A program made the position numbers and the translations under genes. DNA of 64,000 nt, taken from assembly GCA_016720805.1 (NCBI GenBank), contig JADKJZ010000003.1, positions 62,001-126,000 of the forward strand, written 5' to 3'. This document shows positions 8,818 to 16,963 of this stretch, one piece after another. The notes beneath the pieces are model-generated. The model worked only from the letters and a program-made list of their open reading frames with translations. It had not been told where the DNA came from and did not search any database. The stretch's first letter is position 1; each line of letters begins with the position of its first letter. Source of the DNA: Gemmatimonadota bacterium. Its GTDB lineage: Bacteria; Gemmatimonadota; Gemmatimonadetes; Gemmatimonadales; GWC2-71-9.

Positions 8818-9510
8818 ATGTCCAACCGTCTCCTGCTGGCGCTTGCTGCCCTCGGAGTGATGATGAGCGATGCCCCGCTGGAGGCGCAGGACTGGGCAGG
8901 GCTGAATCGCTATCGCGCGGCCAACGCGGAGCTCGGCCTTCCGACGCCCGGTGAGCAGCGGGTCGTCTTCTTCGGCAACTCGATCACCGAGGGATGGGCA
9001 CCCTACTTCGCCGCGCAGTTTCCCGGAAAGCCCTACGTCGGCCGCGGGATCAGTGGGCAGACGACACCGCAGATGCTGATCCGGTTTCGGCAGGATGTGG
9101 TGGCGCTCAAGCCGGCGGTCGTGGTGATCCTGGCGGGGACCAACGACATCGCCGGCAACACCGGGCCGTCGACCCAGGCGATGATCGCCGACAACCTGAT
9201 GGGGATGGTGGAGATCGCCCAGGCGAACGGGATCCGGGTGGTCCTCTCTTCGGTGCTCCCCGTCTCGGACTATCCCTGGAAGCCGGGGCTCGAGCCGGGG
9301 CCGAAGATCGTCGCGCTCAACGCCTGGATGCGCGAGTACGCTGCGGCCCACCACGAGACCTACCTCGACTATCACTCGGCAATGGTCAACGACAAGCTCG
9401 GCCTCAACCCCGACCTCGCCGCGGACGGCGTTCATCCCACGGAGAAGGGGTACCGGGTGATGGCACCACTCGCCGAGGCGGCGATCGCGCGGGCCCTGCG
9501 GGCGCAATGA
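8818..9510 (+). CDS. secreted SGNH/GDSL hydrolase
   Basis: Serine esterase/lipase-type hydrolase exported by a Sec signal (MSNRLLLALAALGVMM...LEAQ). The four SGNH blocks are present: FFGNSITEG (nucleophile Ser, near 50), GRGISGQTT (Gly), LAGTNDIAGN (Asn), and DGVHPTEKGY (Asp-His pair near the C-terminus). About 230 residues, usual for the family. The natural substrate is unknown; acetylated glycans or phospholipids are possibilities. An earlier ATG (8788) would add ten residues encoded by the repeat array, so 8818 is preferred. Confidence 0.88.
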   Translation: MSNRLLLALAALGVMMSDAPLEAQDWAGLNRYRAANAELGLPTPGEQRVVFFGNSITEGWAPYFAAQFPGKPYVGRGISGQTTPQMLIRFRQDVVALKPAVVVILAGTNDIAGNTGPSTQAMIADNLMGMVEIAQANGIRVVLSSVLPVSDYPWKPGLEPGPKIVALNAWMREYAAAHHETYLDYHSAMVNDKLGLNPDLAADGVHPTEKGYRVMAPLAEAAIARALRAQ

Positions 9511-9576
9511 CGGGATCTGGCGCGATCCTGCGCAATGCCGGGTAGGATTCCTCATGCCCCGCCGGAGCGCCCCGTC

Positions 9577-10113
9577 ATGTCCGCTGTCAGCAGCCTCAGG
9601 ATCGGTTCCCGCCAGATCAGCCTCTACCGCTTCACGGGAGAGGTGCTGGATAGCCAGCGTTCCTCCCACACCACGGTGACCAGCCACCAGAACGGGCAGG
9701 TCAGCGCCCAGACCGAGCACTACAACCAGGTCTTCCTGCGCGCGTCCGATGGCGAGGAACGCTCGGTCGAGGTCGCGTCGGCCGGCGTCGCGGTGCGGGT
9801 GGGCAACATCGTGACGGTCGGGTGGGGGCTGGTGGGGAGCAATGCCACCGGAAGCTACGCGACGGTGTGGAACCAGGACACGAACCAGCTCGGCCACATC
9901 GCCAAGGCGATCAACGACACCGCCGGCCCGCCGCTCTACAACATGATGATCATCGTCTTCGTCTTCATCGGGGTGTTCAACGCGATGGGCGTGTTCGCGT
10001 TCAATCTCCGCGCGATCTTCTGGGTCGGCCTGACCGCCTTCTTCTTCTGGTGGCTGACCCAGCGGCGGCGGACACTGCGCGCTGCGCTGGAAGCGGTGGT
10101 GCGGGGGGGCTGA
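9577..10113 (+). CDS. hypothetical protein with two C-terminal membrane segments
   Basis: No family is recognised. The first ~110 residues are soluble and beta-rich (SRQISLYRFTGEVLDSQRSS, a Gln/Ser/Thr-rich stretch, then AGVAVRVGNIVTVGW). Two hydrophobic helices follow, at about 128-148 (MMIIVFVFIGVFNAMGVFAF) and 151-165 (AIFWVGLTAFFFWWL), ending in a basic tail (QRRRTLRAALEAVVRGG). This predicts a membrane-anchored protein, perhaps with a sensing or interaction domain. Start 9577 has GGAG upstream; the ATG-like position at 9535 lacks support. It converges on the response regulator gene across a 20-bp palindrome. Confidence 0.75.
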   Translation: MSAVSSLRIGSRQISLYRFTGEVLDSQRSSHTTVTSHQNGQVSAQTEHYNQVFLRASDGEERSVEVASAGVAVRVGNIVTVGWGLVGSNATGSYATVWNQDTNQLGHIAKAINDTAGPPLYNMMIIVFVFIGVFNAMGVFAFNLRAIFWVGLTAFFFWWLTQRRRTLRAALEAVVRGG

Positions 10114-10115
10114 GG

Positions 10116-10135
10116 GGGCGACGCATGCGTCGCCC
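10116..10135 (+). repeat. GCATGC-core palindrome, copy 1
   Basis: Perfect 20-bp palindrome with arms GGGCGACGCA and TGCGTCGCCC, followed by ATAC. It lies between convergent genes, just 3' of the membrane protein stop. It shares arms, core and the trailing NTAC with copies at 19727 and 23949. It could act as a bidirectional terminator, but no T tract follows. Confidence 0.8.
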
Positions 10136-10169
10136 ATACCCAATCGGAGCGCAGTGCGAGCGGTTGGGA

Positions 10170-10814
10170 TCAGCCCGCGATGAGGCCTTCCTCCATGGCG
10201 AGCTTGGTGAGTCCGGCCACGGTCCGCACGTCGAGCTTGGCCATCAGCGATTCGCGGTGGGTCTCGACGGTCCGGTGGGAGATGCCGAGCCGCGCGGCGA
10301 TCTCCTTGTTGGTCTCGCCGCCGGCCACGCCGATCAGGACTTCCTTCTCGCGCGGCGTGAGGACATCGGTCGCCGCGGGCTGCGGCGCCGGAGCCCGCAG
10401 GGCATCGGTCAGGCGCGCCGCGACGGCGGGCGGGAAGAACTGTTCGCCGTTGAACACGGCACGGACCGCGCGGCGCAGTTCGGCCGGCGGGGAGTCCTTC
10501 AGCAGGTAGCCGCGCGCCCCCGACTTCACGCTCTCGAGCACGTACTCCGGCTGGTCGTACATCGAGAGCATCAGCACCTTCGTGCGGCTCCCCTGACGGT
10601 GCAGCTCGGCGGCCACCTGCAGGCCTCCCTTCTCCGGCATCGCCACATCCATCACCAGGACGTCGGGCTTCTCCTTCGCCACCAGGCGCAGGGCCTCGTC
10701 GCCATTGGCGCCCTCGCCGACGATCACCACCCCCGGCTCGCCCTCGAGCACACGGCGGATGCCCTCGCGAACCACGGCGTGGTCATCGACGACGGCAACT
10801 CGGATCTGGGGCAT
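10170..10814 (-). CDS. NarL/LuxR-family response regulator
   Basis: Two-component transcription regulator of 214 residues. Receiver domain ~1-125: acidic pair Asp10/Asp11, phospho-acceptor Asp56 in VLVMDVAMPEKGG, and Lys in YLLKDSPP. A LuxR-type helix-turn-helix spans ~145-210 (VLTPREKEVLIGVAGGETNKEIAARL, then SHRTVETHRESLMAKLDV). The start MPQIRVAVVDDH at 10814 is chosen because the receiver begins immediately; the longer reading runs through heptamer repeats into the kinase gene. It lies just downstream of the histidine kinase on the same strand, its likely partner. Confidence 0.92.
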   Translation of the reverse strand: MPQIRVAVVDDHAVVREGIRRVLEGEPGVVIVGEGANGDEALRLVAKEKPDVLVMDVAMPEKGGLQVAAELHRQGSRTKVLMLSMYDQPEYVLESVKSGARGYLLKDSPPAELRRAVRAVFNGEQFFPPAVAARLTDALRAPAPQPAATDVLTPREKEVLIGVAGGETNKEIAARLGISHRTVETHRESLMAKLDVRTVAGLTKLAMEEGLIAG

Positions 10815-10825
10815 GCGGGGACTCG

Positions 10826-10941
10826 GGGAACGGGAACGGTGAACGGTAAGCGGAGGGTCATCGAGTGATCGATCAGGGGGGGGTCGATCAACGATCCCCT
10901 GACTCACCTGCGGCGGAGGCCGCGTCCCGTTCACCGTTCAC
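10826..10941. repeat. heptamer-repeat hairpin, GTGAACG type
   Basis: GAACG-centred units at 10826-10850 face two CGTTCAC units at 10928-10941, with a smaller GATC-rich hairpin between. The right arm lies inside the 3' end of the histidine kinase gene, where it encodes Asn-Gly-Glu-Arg near the C-terminus. Confidence 0.7.
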
Positions 10942-12231
10942 CGGTACTTCGACCACCACCGTCACGCCGCTGGCGCCACTCACGTGCACGGTGCCGCCGA
11001 GTGCGGTGATCCGCTCGCGCATGCCGGCCAGGCCGAGGTGACCGTCGCGCTCGAAGGCGGCGATGTCACTGCCGGGGGGGAAGCCGCGGCCGTCGTCTGC
11101 CACGGTCAGCCGGAGGTTCCTGCCAATGCCGGTCAGCGTGAGGGTGACATGGGACGCCTCGGCATGGCGCACCACGTTGGCCAGCGCCTCCTGGGCGGCG
11201 CGGAAGAGCGCCAGTTCGGCGTCGGGGCCAATCCGGGCCAGCGCGTCGTCCAGCTTGGTGGAAATCTGCAGCCGACTGCGCTCCGCCACGTCGTTCGCGA
11301 GCGAGCGAATCGCGGGGACGAGGCCGAGGTCGTCGAGCAGGGCGGGGCGGAGGTCGTTGATGACGCGCCGAATCCCGCGGATGCCGCCATCGACCAGGCC
11401 GAGGACATGGTCGAGTCGGGCACTGGTGGTGGGGTCGGCACCCTCGCGGAGCATGCCCACCTCGAGCTTCACCGCCGAGAGGGTCTGTGCGGTTTCGTCG
11501 TGCAGCTCGCGCGAGAGTCGGCGGCGCTCTCCCTCGTATTGGCCGACGACCCGCCCCTGCAGGCGCGCGAGCTCATCGGTGCGGACGGCGAGCCGTGTGG
11601 CGAGTTCGGAGAGCACCATCAGGCCGAAGCCGATGCCGACCGCCAACTCGAAGAGGATGTCGAGATAGTAGCCCCAGGGCTGCCACGCGCCCTTGGCGCG
11701 GAGGAACGGATAGTCGAGGTGGTGGAGTCCCCAGAGCCAGAAGGTGACCGCCACGAAGCGGGCACCGCCGGAGTTGTTGCGTCGGGCGTGTTGCCAGAAG
11801 ACCCACCCGGTGTAGATGGTCACTCCCGAGATCAACAACACCATCGGCAGCGCGACCAACAGGAATTGGTCGAGGCCATTGACCGCGACCCAGGCCCAGC
11901 CGACGGGGATCAGGGCGAGCGATGCATACCCGTTGCGCCACGGCAGGTCTCGGGAGAAGACCAGCGCGGCCCAGAGAATCACGAGGGCGACCCAGCCGGT
12001 TACGACCTGGTGCCAGAAGAGCCAGGCCAGGTCGCCGCTCCGCAGGAAGCAGATGATGGCGACAAGGCGCAGGAAATAGAGGGCCCAGGCGGCGGCCCAC
12101 CAGACGAACCAGCGGGCCCGCACGCGCCACCAGAGGACCAGTGCGAAGCTTGCGAGGCCGGCGGTGATGAGCGCCTGGAAGACGGCATCGGCGAGTTCCG
12201 AGCCTGCGGCGAGGGGCATGGCGGGTTCCAT
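10888..12231 (-). CDS. NarX/DegS-type sensor histidine kinase (HisKA_3)
   Basis: Membrane sensor kinase, partner of the downstream LuxR regulator. About six or seven hydrophobic segments occupy residues ~10-215 (for example LASFALVLWWRV and LLVALPMVLLISGVTIY), with no obvious periplasmic domain, so it probably senses within the membrane. HisKA_3 dimerisation motif EGERRRLSRELHDETAQTL carries the phospho-His near residue 245. The HATPase part has AAQEALANVVRHAEA (N box), TVADDGRGFPPG and HLGLAGMRERI. The tail after VEVPV is encoded by a heptamer repeat and looks like an accidental extension. Start at 12231 or 12219 cannot be decided. Confidence 0.9.
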   Translation of the reverse strand: MEPAMPLAAGSELADAVFQALITAGLASFALVLWWRVRARWFVWWAAAWALYFLRLVAIICFLRSGDLAWLFWHQVVTGWVALVILWAALVFSRDLPWRNGYASLALIPVGWAWVAVNGLDQFLLVALPMVLLISGVTIYTGWVFWQHARRNNSGGARFVAVTFWLWGLHHLDYPFLRAKGAWQPWGYYLDILFELAVGIGFGLMVLSELATRLAVRTDELARLQGRVVGQYEGERRRLSRELHDETAQTLSAVKLEVGMLREGADPTTSARLDHVLGLVDGGIRGIRRVINDLRPALLDDLGLVPAIRSLANDVAERSRLQISTKLDDALARIGPDAELALFRAAQEALANVVRHAEASHVTLTLTGIGRNLRLTVADDGRGFPPGSDIAAFERDGHLGLAGMRERITALGGTVHVSGASGVTVVVEVPVNGERDAASAAGESGDR

Positions 12232-12285
12232 GCCCAGAAGGTAAGCCGGAATTCGCTCCGTGGCCGGAGTGGTACGGCGTGCGGC

Positions 12286-12498
12286 CTACAGCGAATCGAC
12301 CGAGACCGCCTGTTCCCGGGCGCGGCGGGCGGCCGCAGAGTCCTGGAGGCGCATGGCGCCGTTCACGCCGCGCGCGCCGGGGAGTCGGGACTGTCCGATG
12401 ATGCTGTCCTTCTGGTGCCGCGTCAGCGAGTCGGCGGCCGGCGCGGCGGGCTTGCTGGCGCAGCCGGCCAGCAGCAGGACGAGCAGCAGCGTCTTCAT
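12286..12498 (-). CDS. small lipoprotein of unknown function
   Basis: Seventy-residue protein beginning MKTLLLVLLLAGCASKP, a clear lipoprotein signal with the lipobox LAGC. The mature part is short, polar and Ala/Arg-rich (SLTRHQKDSIIGQSRLPG, MRLQDSAAARRAREQ). No family is recognised. Its ATG overlaps the stop of the OsmC gene by 4 nt, indicating coupled translation. A longer in-frame reading upstream overlaps OsmC in another frame and lacks a signal; it was rejected. Confidence 0.75.
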   Translation of the reverse strand: MKTLLLVLLLAGCASKPAAPAADSLTRHQKDSIIGQSRLPGARGVNGAMRLQDSAAARRAREQAVSVDSL

Positions 12499-12980
12499 GC
12501 ATCGCTCCGGGGTGGGAGAGGGGCAGGCTCGCAGCGCACCTCGGTGGTGACCGAGTTGGCGATGAAACAGAGGCGGTGCGCCTCGTGGTGGATCGCCTCG
12601 ACCTCCGCGTCCGTCGGCTGCACCTCGCCGCCCCACTCGACCGCAGGCCGTAGCGTCACGACCGTCATCACCAATCGTCCCGCCGCGTCCTTCGCCAGCG
12701 TTCCCTCGGCGTCATCCCGGTAGCGGTTGACGCGGAAGCCCCGTCCGGCAGCGATGCCGAGAAACCAGAGCAGGTGACATGAGGAGAGCGACGCGACGAA
12801 GAGCTCCTCCGGGTCGACGGCCGTGGGGTCTGACATCGGGATCGGCACGATCTGGGTCGACGAGGAGGCCGGCAGCTCGACGCCGCCATCGAAGTGGAGC
12901 GTGTGGCGCCTGGAGTAGCGCTGGTCGAGGAAGTCTGCGCCATCTCGCTCCCAGCGGGCGGTGGCGGTATAGCGGCCCAT
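12495..12980 (-). CDS. OsmC family protein
   Basis: OsmC/Ohr-fold protein of 161 residues, a family that reduces organic hydroperoxides through two conserved cysteines. Seen: GADFLDQRYSRRHTLHFDGG near the N-terminus, DPEELFVASLSSCHLLWFL with the first Cys, and HRLCFIANSVTTEV with the second Cys near residue 144. It is first in a two-gene unit with the small lipoprotein and follows the DUF3224 gene by 8 nt, so all three are probably one minus-strand operon. A stress-defence role is inferred from the family. Confidence 0.87.
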   Translation of the reverse strand: MGRYTATARWERDGADFLDQRYSRRHTLHFDGGVELPASSSTQIVPIPMSDPTAVDPEELFVASLSSCHLLWFLGIAAGRGFRVNRYRDDAEGTLAKDAAGRLVMTVVTLRPAVEWGGEVQPTDAEVEAIHHEAHRLCFIANSVTTEVRCEPAPLPPRSDA

Positions 12981-12988
12981 TGTGGCTC

Positions 12989-13390
12989 CTACGCCTGGTC
13001 GAAGGTGTAATCGAAGTGGTAGGAGTGCTTCCCCGCATCGATGTTGATCTGCAGCGTGCCGCTCAGGCCGACCAGCTCGTCAGTTCCGGAATCGGGGACG
13101 ACCGACACGCTCAGCGACGCGGCGCCCCGGTTCATGATCCCCACATGCGAGAGCATGAAGGTGCCGGTGCGCCCGTGCAGCGAGCCGGTGACCGCCTCCA
13201 TGGCCACGTACGCCGCCGAGCCGGCCACGGCGGTGCGCCCGGCCAGCATCTGGCCGTTGCTGGTCCCCTCGAGGTCGCCGTGGAAGTGCTTGTCGAGCAG
13301 CATCCTGCCGAAGGGACCAGCCGTGGCCGGATCGTCCTGCTGGGGAATGAGCTTGACGTCGAAGGGGCCGCTGGCGTGGAGACGGGGCAT
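12989..13390 (-). CDS. DUF3224 family protein
   Basis: Protein of 133 residues matching DUF3224: HASGPFDVKLIPQQDD at the start, KHFHGDLEGTSNGQML, a central YVAMEAVTGSLHGRTGTFMLSH and the end HSYHFDYTFDQA. The family is a small beta barrel related to allene-oxide-cyclase-like folds; its function is unknown. No signal peptide, so cytoplasmic. First gene of the probable DUF3224-OsmC-lipoprotein operon, and divergent from the TPR gene across a short heptamer array. Confidence 0.82.
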   Translation of the reverse strand: MPRLHASGPFDVKLIPQQDDPATAGPFGRMLLDKHFHGDLEGTSNGQMLAGRTAVAGSAAYVAMEAVTGSLHGRTGTFMLSHVGIMNRGAASLSVSVVPDSGTDELVGLSGTLQINIDAGKHSYHFDYTFDQA

Positions 13391-13393
13391 GGA

Positions 13394-13428
13394 GGGTCCG
13401 GGTCGTGGGTTGCAGGTCGTGGGTCGTG
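13394..13428. repeat. short heptamer array, GGTCGTG type
   Basis: Phased 7-nt units GGGTCCG, GGTCGTG, GGTTGCA, GGTCGTG and GGTCGTG lie in the 113-nt divergent gap between the DUF3224 and TPR genes. No complementary arm is evident. Confidence 0.6.
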
Positions 13429-13503
13429 TGCGGATGATAGTCGGGGGTGATGGCCAGCGGGTCAGACGTTAGATTTGTCGGATCCCCTCCCCGGAGTCAG
13501 CCG

Positions 13504-14355
13504 ATGTTCGTCCGCCCCCCGCTCGCGGCGCTTGCCGTCGCATTCCTGCTCGCCGTCCCGCCACTCGCTGCCCAGGCCAATCGTGCCGACTCGCTGCGTA
13601 CCGCCGGTCAGATGGATGTCGGCGGCCGGCATGCCGAGGCGCGCGCGATCTACCAGGCACTGATCGCGACCGCCCCGGATGCGGCTGCCAAGGCCGCCGC
13701 GACCCGCCGACTGGCGATGTCGTACGGCTACGACGCCAACTGTGCCAAGGTGATCGAGCTCGAGGAGCAGGTGATCGCCTACTGGAAGACGCGCCGCGAG
13801 GCCGAGCCGCAGAACGCGCACTATCAGGAAGGGGAGATGGCCAACGAGGCAGCCCGTGTCTGCATCGATCACGGCTTTTTCGACGAGGCAGAGCGGATGT
13901 ACCGGCGTGGCACCGCCCTCGGCAACGCCGAGCCGGCGCCCCGGACGCACCCCGCCTCGCTCTGGGCCTTCCGCGAGGCGCACGCGATGGCACGCGTGGC
14001 GGCGCGCCGGGGGAACGCGGCAGAGGCGAAGCACTGGGTCGGTGAGGCGCGCAAGGCACTCGACTCGGATCCGGCAATGGCCAAGGCGCAGGAGCAGTAC
14101 TTCCCGTATCTCGAGGGCTACGTCGCGCTCTTCACGGGCGACCTCGCCACGGCTCAGACCGAGTTCACCAAGACCGTGGCCGCGATGCCGAACGACCCGT
14201 TCCAGCTGGTGCTCCTCGGGATGACGCACGCCAAGATGGGGCATGCCGACGTGGCGAAGGGCTTCTACCAGAAGGCGTACGACATGGCGACTGGCAGCAA
14301 CCCGCCGGCCGTCTATTCGCGCACGTTCACGAAGAAGGTCCTTGGCCTCCCCTGA
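13504..14355 (+). CDS. secreted TPR-repeat protein
   Basis: Exported protein (signal VRPPLAALAVAFLLAVPPLAAQ) of 283 residues made of alpha-helical TPR-like repeats. Visible units include GRHAEARAIYQALIATAPDA, HGFFDEAERMYRRGTAL, GNAAEAKHWVGEARKAL, GDLATAQTEFTKTVAAMPND and GHADVAKGFYQKAYDMA. Such proteins are scaffolds; no partner is evident. GGAG lies 7 nt before the ATG. Only 12 nt separate it from iorA, so it may be the first gene of the iorAB-pot operon. Confidence 0.8.
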   Translation: MFVRPPLAALAVAFLLAVPPLAAQANRADSLRTAGQMDVGGRHAEARAIYQALIATAPDAAAKAAATRRLAMSYGYDANCAKVIELEEQVIAYWKTRREAEPQNAHYQEGEMANEAARVCIDHGFFDEAERMYRRGTALGNAEPAPRTHPASLWAFREAHAMARVAARRGNAAEAKHWVGEARKALDSDPAMAKAQEQYFPYLEGYVALFTGDLATAQTEFTKTVAAMPNDPFQLVLLGMTHAKMGHADVAKGFYQKAYDMATGSNPPAVYSRTFTKKVLGLP

Positions 14356-14367
14356 TCGGAGCACACC

Positions 14368-14823
14368 ATGTCGGGTTTCCAGCTCAAGGTGAATGGCACC
14401 TCGCACACGGTGGATGTGGCCGATGATACGCCGCTGCTCTGGGTGCTGCGCGATGCACTTGGATTGACCGGGACCAAGTTCGGGTGCGGGATCGGGGAGT
14501 GCGGGGCCTGCACGGTGCATCTCGACGGCGTGGCCACGCGCTCCTGCTCGCTGCCGGTGAGCGCGCTGGGCGGGAAGGCGATCACCACGATCGAGGGGCT
14601 CTCAACCGACCGGAGCCACGCGGTGCAGCAAGCGTGGATCGCAGAGGACGTGCCGCAGTGCGGCTATTGCCAGTCGGGGCAGATCATGGCCGTGGCGGCC
14701 CTGCTGACCAAGACCCCCAAGCCCACCGATGCCGACATCGACACCGCGATCACCAACATCTGTCGCTGCGGGACGTATCCGCGGATGCGGGCCGCGATCC
14801 ATCGCGCCGCCGGGGAGGCGTGA
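14368..14823 (+). CDS. iorA: (2Fe-2S)-binding subunit, isoquinoline 1-oxidoreductase alpha type
   Basis: Small electron-transfer subunit of a molybdenum hydroxylase, 151 residues. The plant-type 2Fe-2S centre uses Cys40, Cys45, Cys48 and Cys60 (FGCGIGECGACTVHLDG). The second, helical 2Fe-2S centre uses Cys98 and Cys101 (QCGYCQSGQ) and Cys132 and Cys134 (NICRCGTYPR). It has no signal peptide of its own and would be co-exported with the Tat-signal-bearing large subunit. GGAG precedes the ATG by 6 nt. The next gene starts 1 nt after its stop. The symbol follows family resemblance; aldehyde or other heterocycle substrates are equally possible. Confidence 0.9.
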   Translation: MSGFQLKVNGTSHTVDVADDTPLLWVLRDALGLTGTKFGCGIGECGACTVHLDGVATRSCSLPVSALGGKAITTIEGLSTDRSHAVQQAWIAEDVPQCGYCQSGQIMAVAALLTKTPKPTDADIDTAITNICRCGTYPRMRAAIHRAAGEA

Positions 14824-14824
14824 G

Positions 14825-16963
14825 ATGACCACACCACGCCGCGTTTCGCGCCGCGAGTTCTTCCAGACCACGGGGGCCGCTGGTGTCGGCCTGCTGATCG
14901 GCTTCTCGCTGCAGTCGTGCGCGCCCGGCGAGAAGCTGGTCGCCGGCCCGCCCGTGCCGCTCACCGCGTGGCTGCGGATCACGCCGGATGACAAGATCAC
15001 GATCCTGGTTGACCGATCGGAGATGGGGCAGGGCGTTGCCACGGCGTTGCCGATGATCCTCGCCGAGGAACTCGAAATCGACGTGTCGCGCATCGCCGTC
15101 GAGTTTGCGCCGCCTGGCGACAGGGCCTACATCAACCCGGACTTCGGGATGCAGGGCACCGGCGGCAGCAGCAGTGTGCGCGAGGGTTGGCTCCCGTTGC
15201 GGACCGCCGGGGCGCAGGCGCGCGAGATGCTGATCGCGGCCGCGGCAGCGGAATGGAAGGTCGCGCCGGGTGAATGCCGCGCCGAGGGCGGTGCGGTGAT
15301 CCACACCGGCAGCAAGCGCACGCGCCGCTACGGCGCGCTGGTCACGGCGGCAGCCGCGCTCCCCGTGCCGGCCAACGTCACGCTGAAGGATGCCAAGGCG
15401 TGGAAGGTGATCGGCACGCGCGCGAAGCGCAGCGACACCCCGATGAAGGTTGATGGCAGCGCGGTGTACGGTATTGACGTGAAGGTGCCCGGGATGCTGG
15501 TGGCGGTGGTGGCCCGTCCGCCGGTGTTTGGCGGGAAAGTGGCGCACTTCGACGCCGCCAAGGCGAAGGCCGTGCCGGGTGTCCGCGATGTGGTGCAGAT
15601 CTCGAGCGGGGTTGCGGTCGTCGCCGACGGCTACTGGCCGGCGCACCAAGGTCGGGCCGCGCTCGACGTGACGTGGACGGATGGTCCGACGGCCGCGGTG
15701 TCGAGTGCCAGCATCGCGGCGCTTCTCGAGGCCCGCGCCGCCCGCCCCGGGGCCCAGGCGCGGCACGACGGCCGCACCGACGCCGCGCCGGCGGGCAGCA
15801 CCATGCTCGACGCCACCTACCGGATGCCGTACCTGGCCCACGCCACGATGGAGCCGATGAACTGCACCGCCCACGTCCGGGCCGATGGCGTGGAGATCTG
15901 GGCGCCGACGCAGCTGCAGACGGCCGTGCAGATGACCGGTGCGGCGATCGGCGGCGTACCGGCCGAGAAGGTCGTCGTGCACACCACCTACCTGGGCGGC
16001 GGCTTCGGACGACGCGTGGAGCAGGACTTCGTGGTGGAGGCACTGGAAACGTCGAAGGCGATGAAGGCGCCGGTCAAGGTGATCTGGTCGCGCGAGGACG
16101 ACATGCAGCATGACTTCTACCGCGCCGCGTCGCATCATCAGTTCCGTGGTGGCCTCGATGCCGCCGGGAAGCCGGTTCTCTGGACCCATCGGGTCGCGAC
16201 CTCGTCCTCGATGATCCGCTTCTTCCCGGAGAGCGTGAAGGACGGCCTCGACCTGGAAGTCGTCGAGGGGGCGATGGCGATGCCGTATGCCATCTCGAAT
16301 GTCCATGTCGACTGCATCCTGGTCGACGCCGGCATTCCGGTCGGCTTCTGGCGTTCGGTGAACAACTCCTACAACGGCTTTGCGGTCGAGACGTTCATCG
16401 ACGAGCTGGCGCACCTCGCCAAGCAGGACCCGTGCGAGTATCGCCGCAGCCTCCTGACCGCAGCACCGCGGCATCTCGCGGTGCTGAACCTCGCCGCCGA
16501 GAAGGCGGGCTGGGGCACGCCGCTGCCGGCGGGCCGGGCGCGTGGCATCTCGGTGTACAAGTCGTTCCAGACGTATGTGGCCGAGGTCGCGGAGGTCTCG
16601 GTGGCGGCCGACGGGACGCCGACCGTCCACCGGGTCGTCTGCGCCGTGGACTGTGGCCAGGTCGTGAACCCGATGATTGTCGAGCAGCAGATCGAGGGAT
16701 CGATCGTCATGGGACTCACGGCGGCCCTCTGGGGCGAGATCACCATCGATCGGGGTCGGGTGGTGCAGGGCAACTTCGACACCCACCGCATGATGCGACT
16801 CAAGGAGATGCCGATCGTCGAGGTGCACATCCTCCCCAGCACCGAGAAGCCGACCGGTGTCGGCGAGCCCGCCACGCCCGGCATCGCGCCAGCGGTGGGC
16901 AATGCCATCTTCGCACTGACGGGGAAGCGCATCCGCACGCTACCGATCGGCAAGGTGGTGTGA
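14825..16963 (+). CDS. iorB: molybdopterin-binding large subunit, isoquinoline 1-oxidoreductase beta type
   Basis: Catalytic subunit of a xanthine-oxidase-family hydroxylase, 712 residues. The N-terminus SRREFFQTTGAAGVGLLIG is a Tat signal ending in a lipobox-like LQSC, suggesting a membrane-anchored periplasmic enzyme. Family landmarks: DRSEMGQGVATALPMILAEEL, MQGTGGSSSVREGW, KVIGTRAKRSDTPMKVDG near 190, THLGGGFGRR-like TYLGGGFGRRVEQD, PVGFWRSVNNSYNGFAVE, and the C-terminal GVGEPATPGIAPAVGNAIF, where the Glu corresponds to the usual catalytic base. Its stop overlaps the GTG start of potA. The electron acceptor is not encoded nearby. Confidence 0.9.
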   Translation: MTTPRRVSRREFFQTTGAAGVGLLIGFSLQSCAPGEKLVAGPPVPLTAWLRITPDDKITILVDRSEMGQGVATALPMILAEELEIDVSRIAVEFAPPGDRAYINPDFGMQGTGGSSSVREGWLPLRTAGAQAREMLIAAAAAEWKVAPGECRAEGGAVIHTGSKRTRRYGALVTAAAALPVPANVTLKDAKAWKVIGTRAKRSDTPMKVDGSAVYGIDVKVPGMLVAVVARPPVFGGKVAHFDAAKAKAVPGVRDVVQISSGVAVVADGYWPAHQGRAALDVTWTDGPTAAVSSASIAALLEARAARPGAQARHDGRTDAAPAGSTMLDATYRMPYLAHATMEPMNCTAHVRADGVEIWAPTQLQTAVQMTGAAIGGVPAEKVVVHTTYLGGGFGRRVEQDFVVEALETSKAMKAPVKVIWSREDDMQHDFYRAASHHQFRGGLDAAGKPVLWTHRVATSSSMIRFFPESVKDGLDLEVVEGAMAMPYAISNVHVDCILVDAGIPVGFWRSVNNSYNGFAVETFIDELAHLAKQDPCEYRRSLLTAAPRHLAVLNLAAEKAGWGTPLPAGRARGISVYKSFQTYVAEVAEVSVAADGTPTVHRVVCAVDCGQVVNPMIVEQQIEGSIVMGLTAALWGEITIDRGRVVQGNFDTHRMMRLKEMPIVEVHILPSTEKPTGVGEPATPGIAPAVGNAIFALTGKRIRTLPIGKVV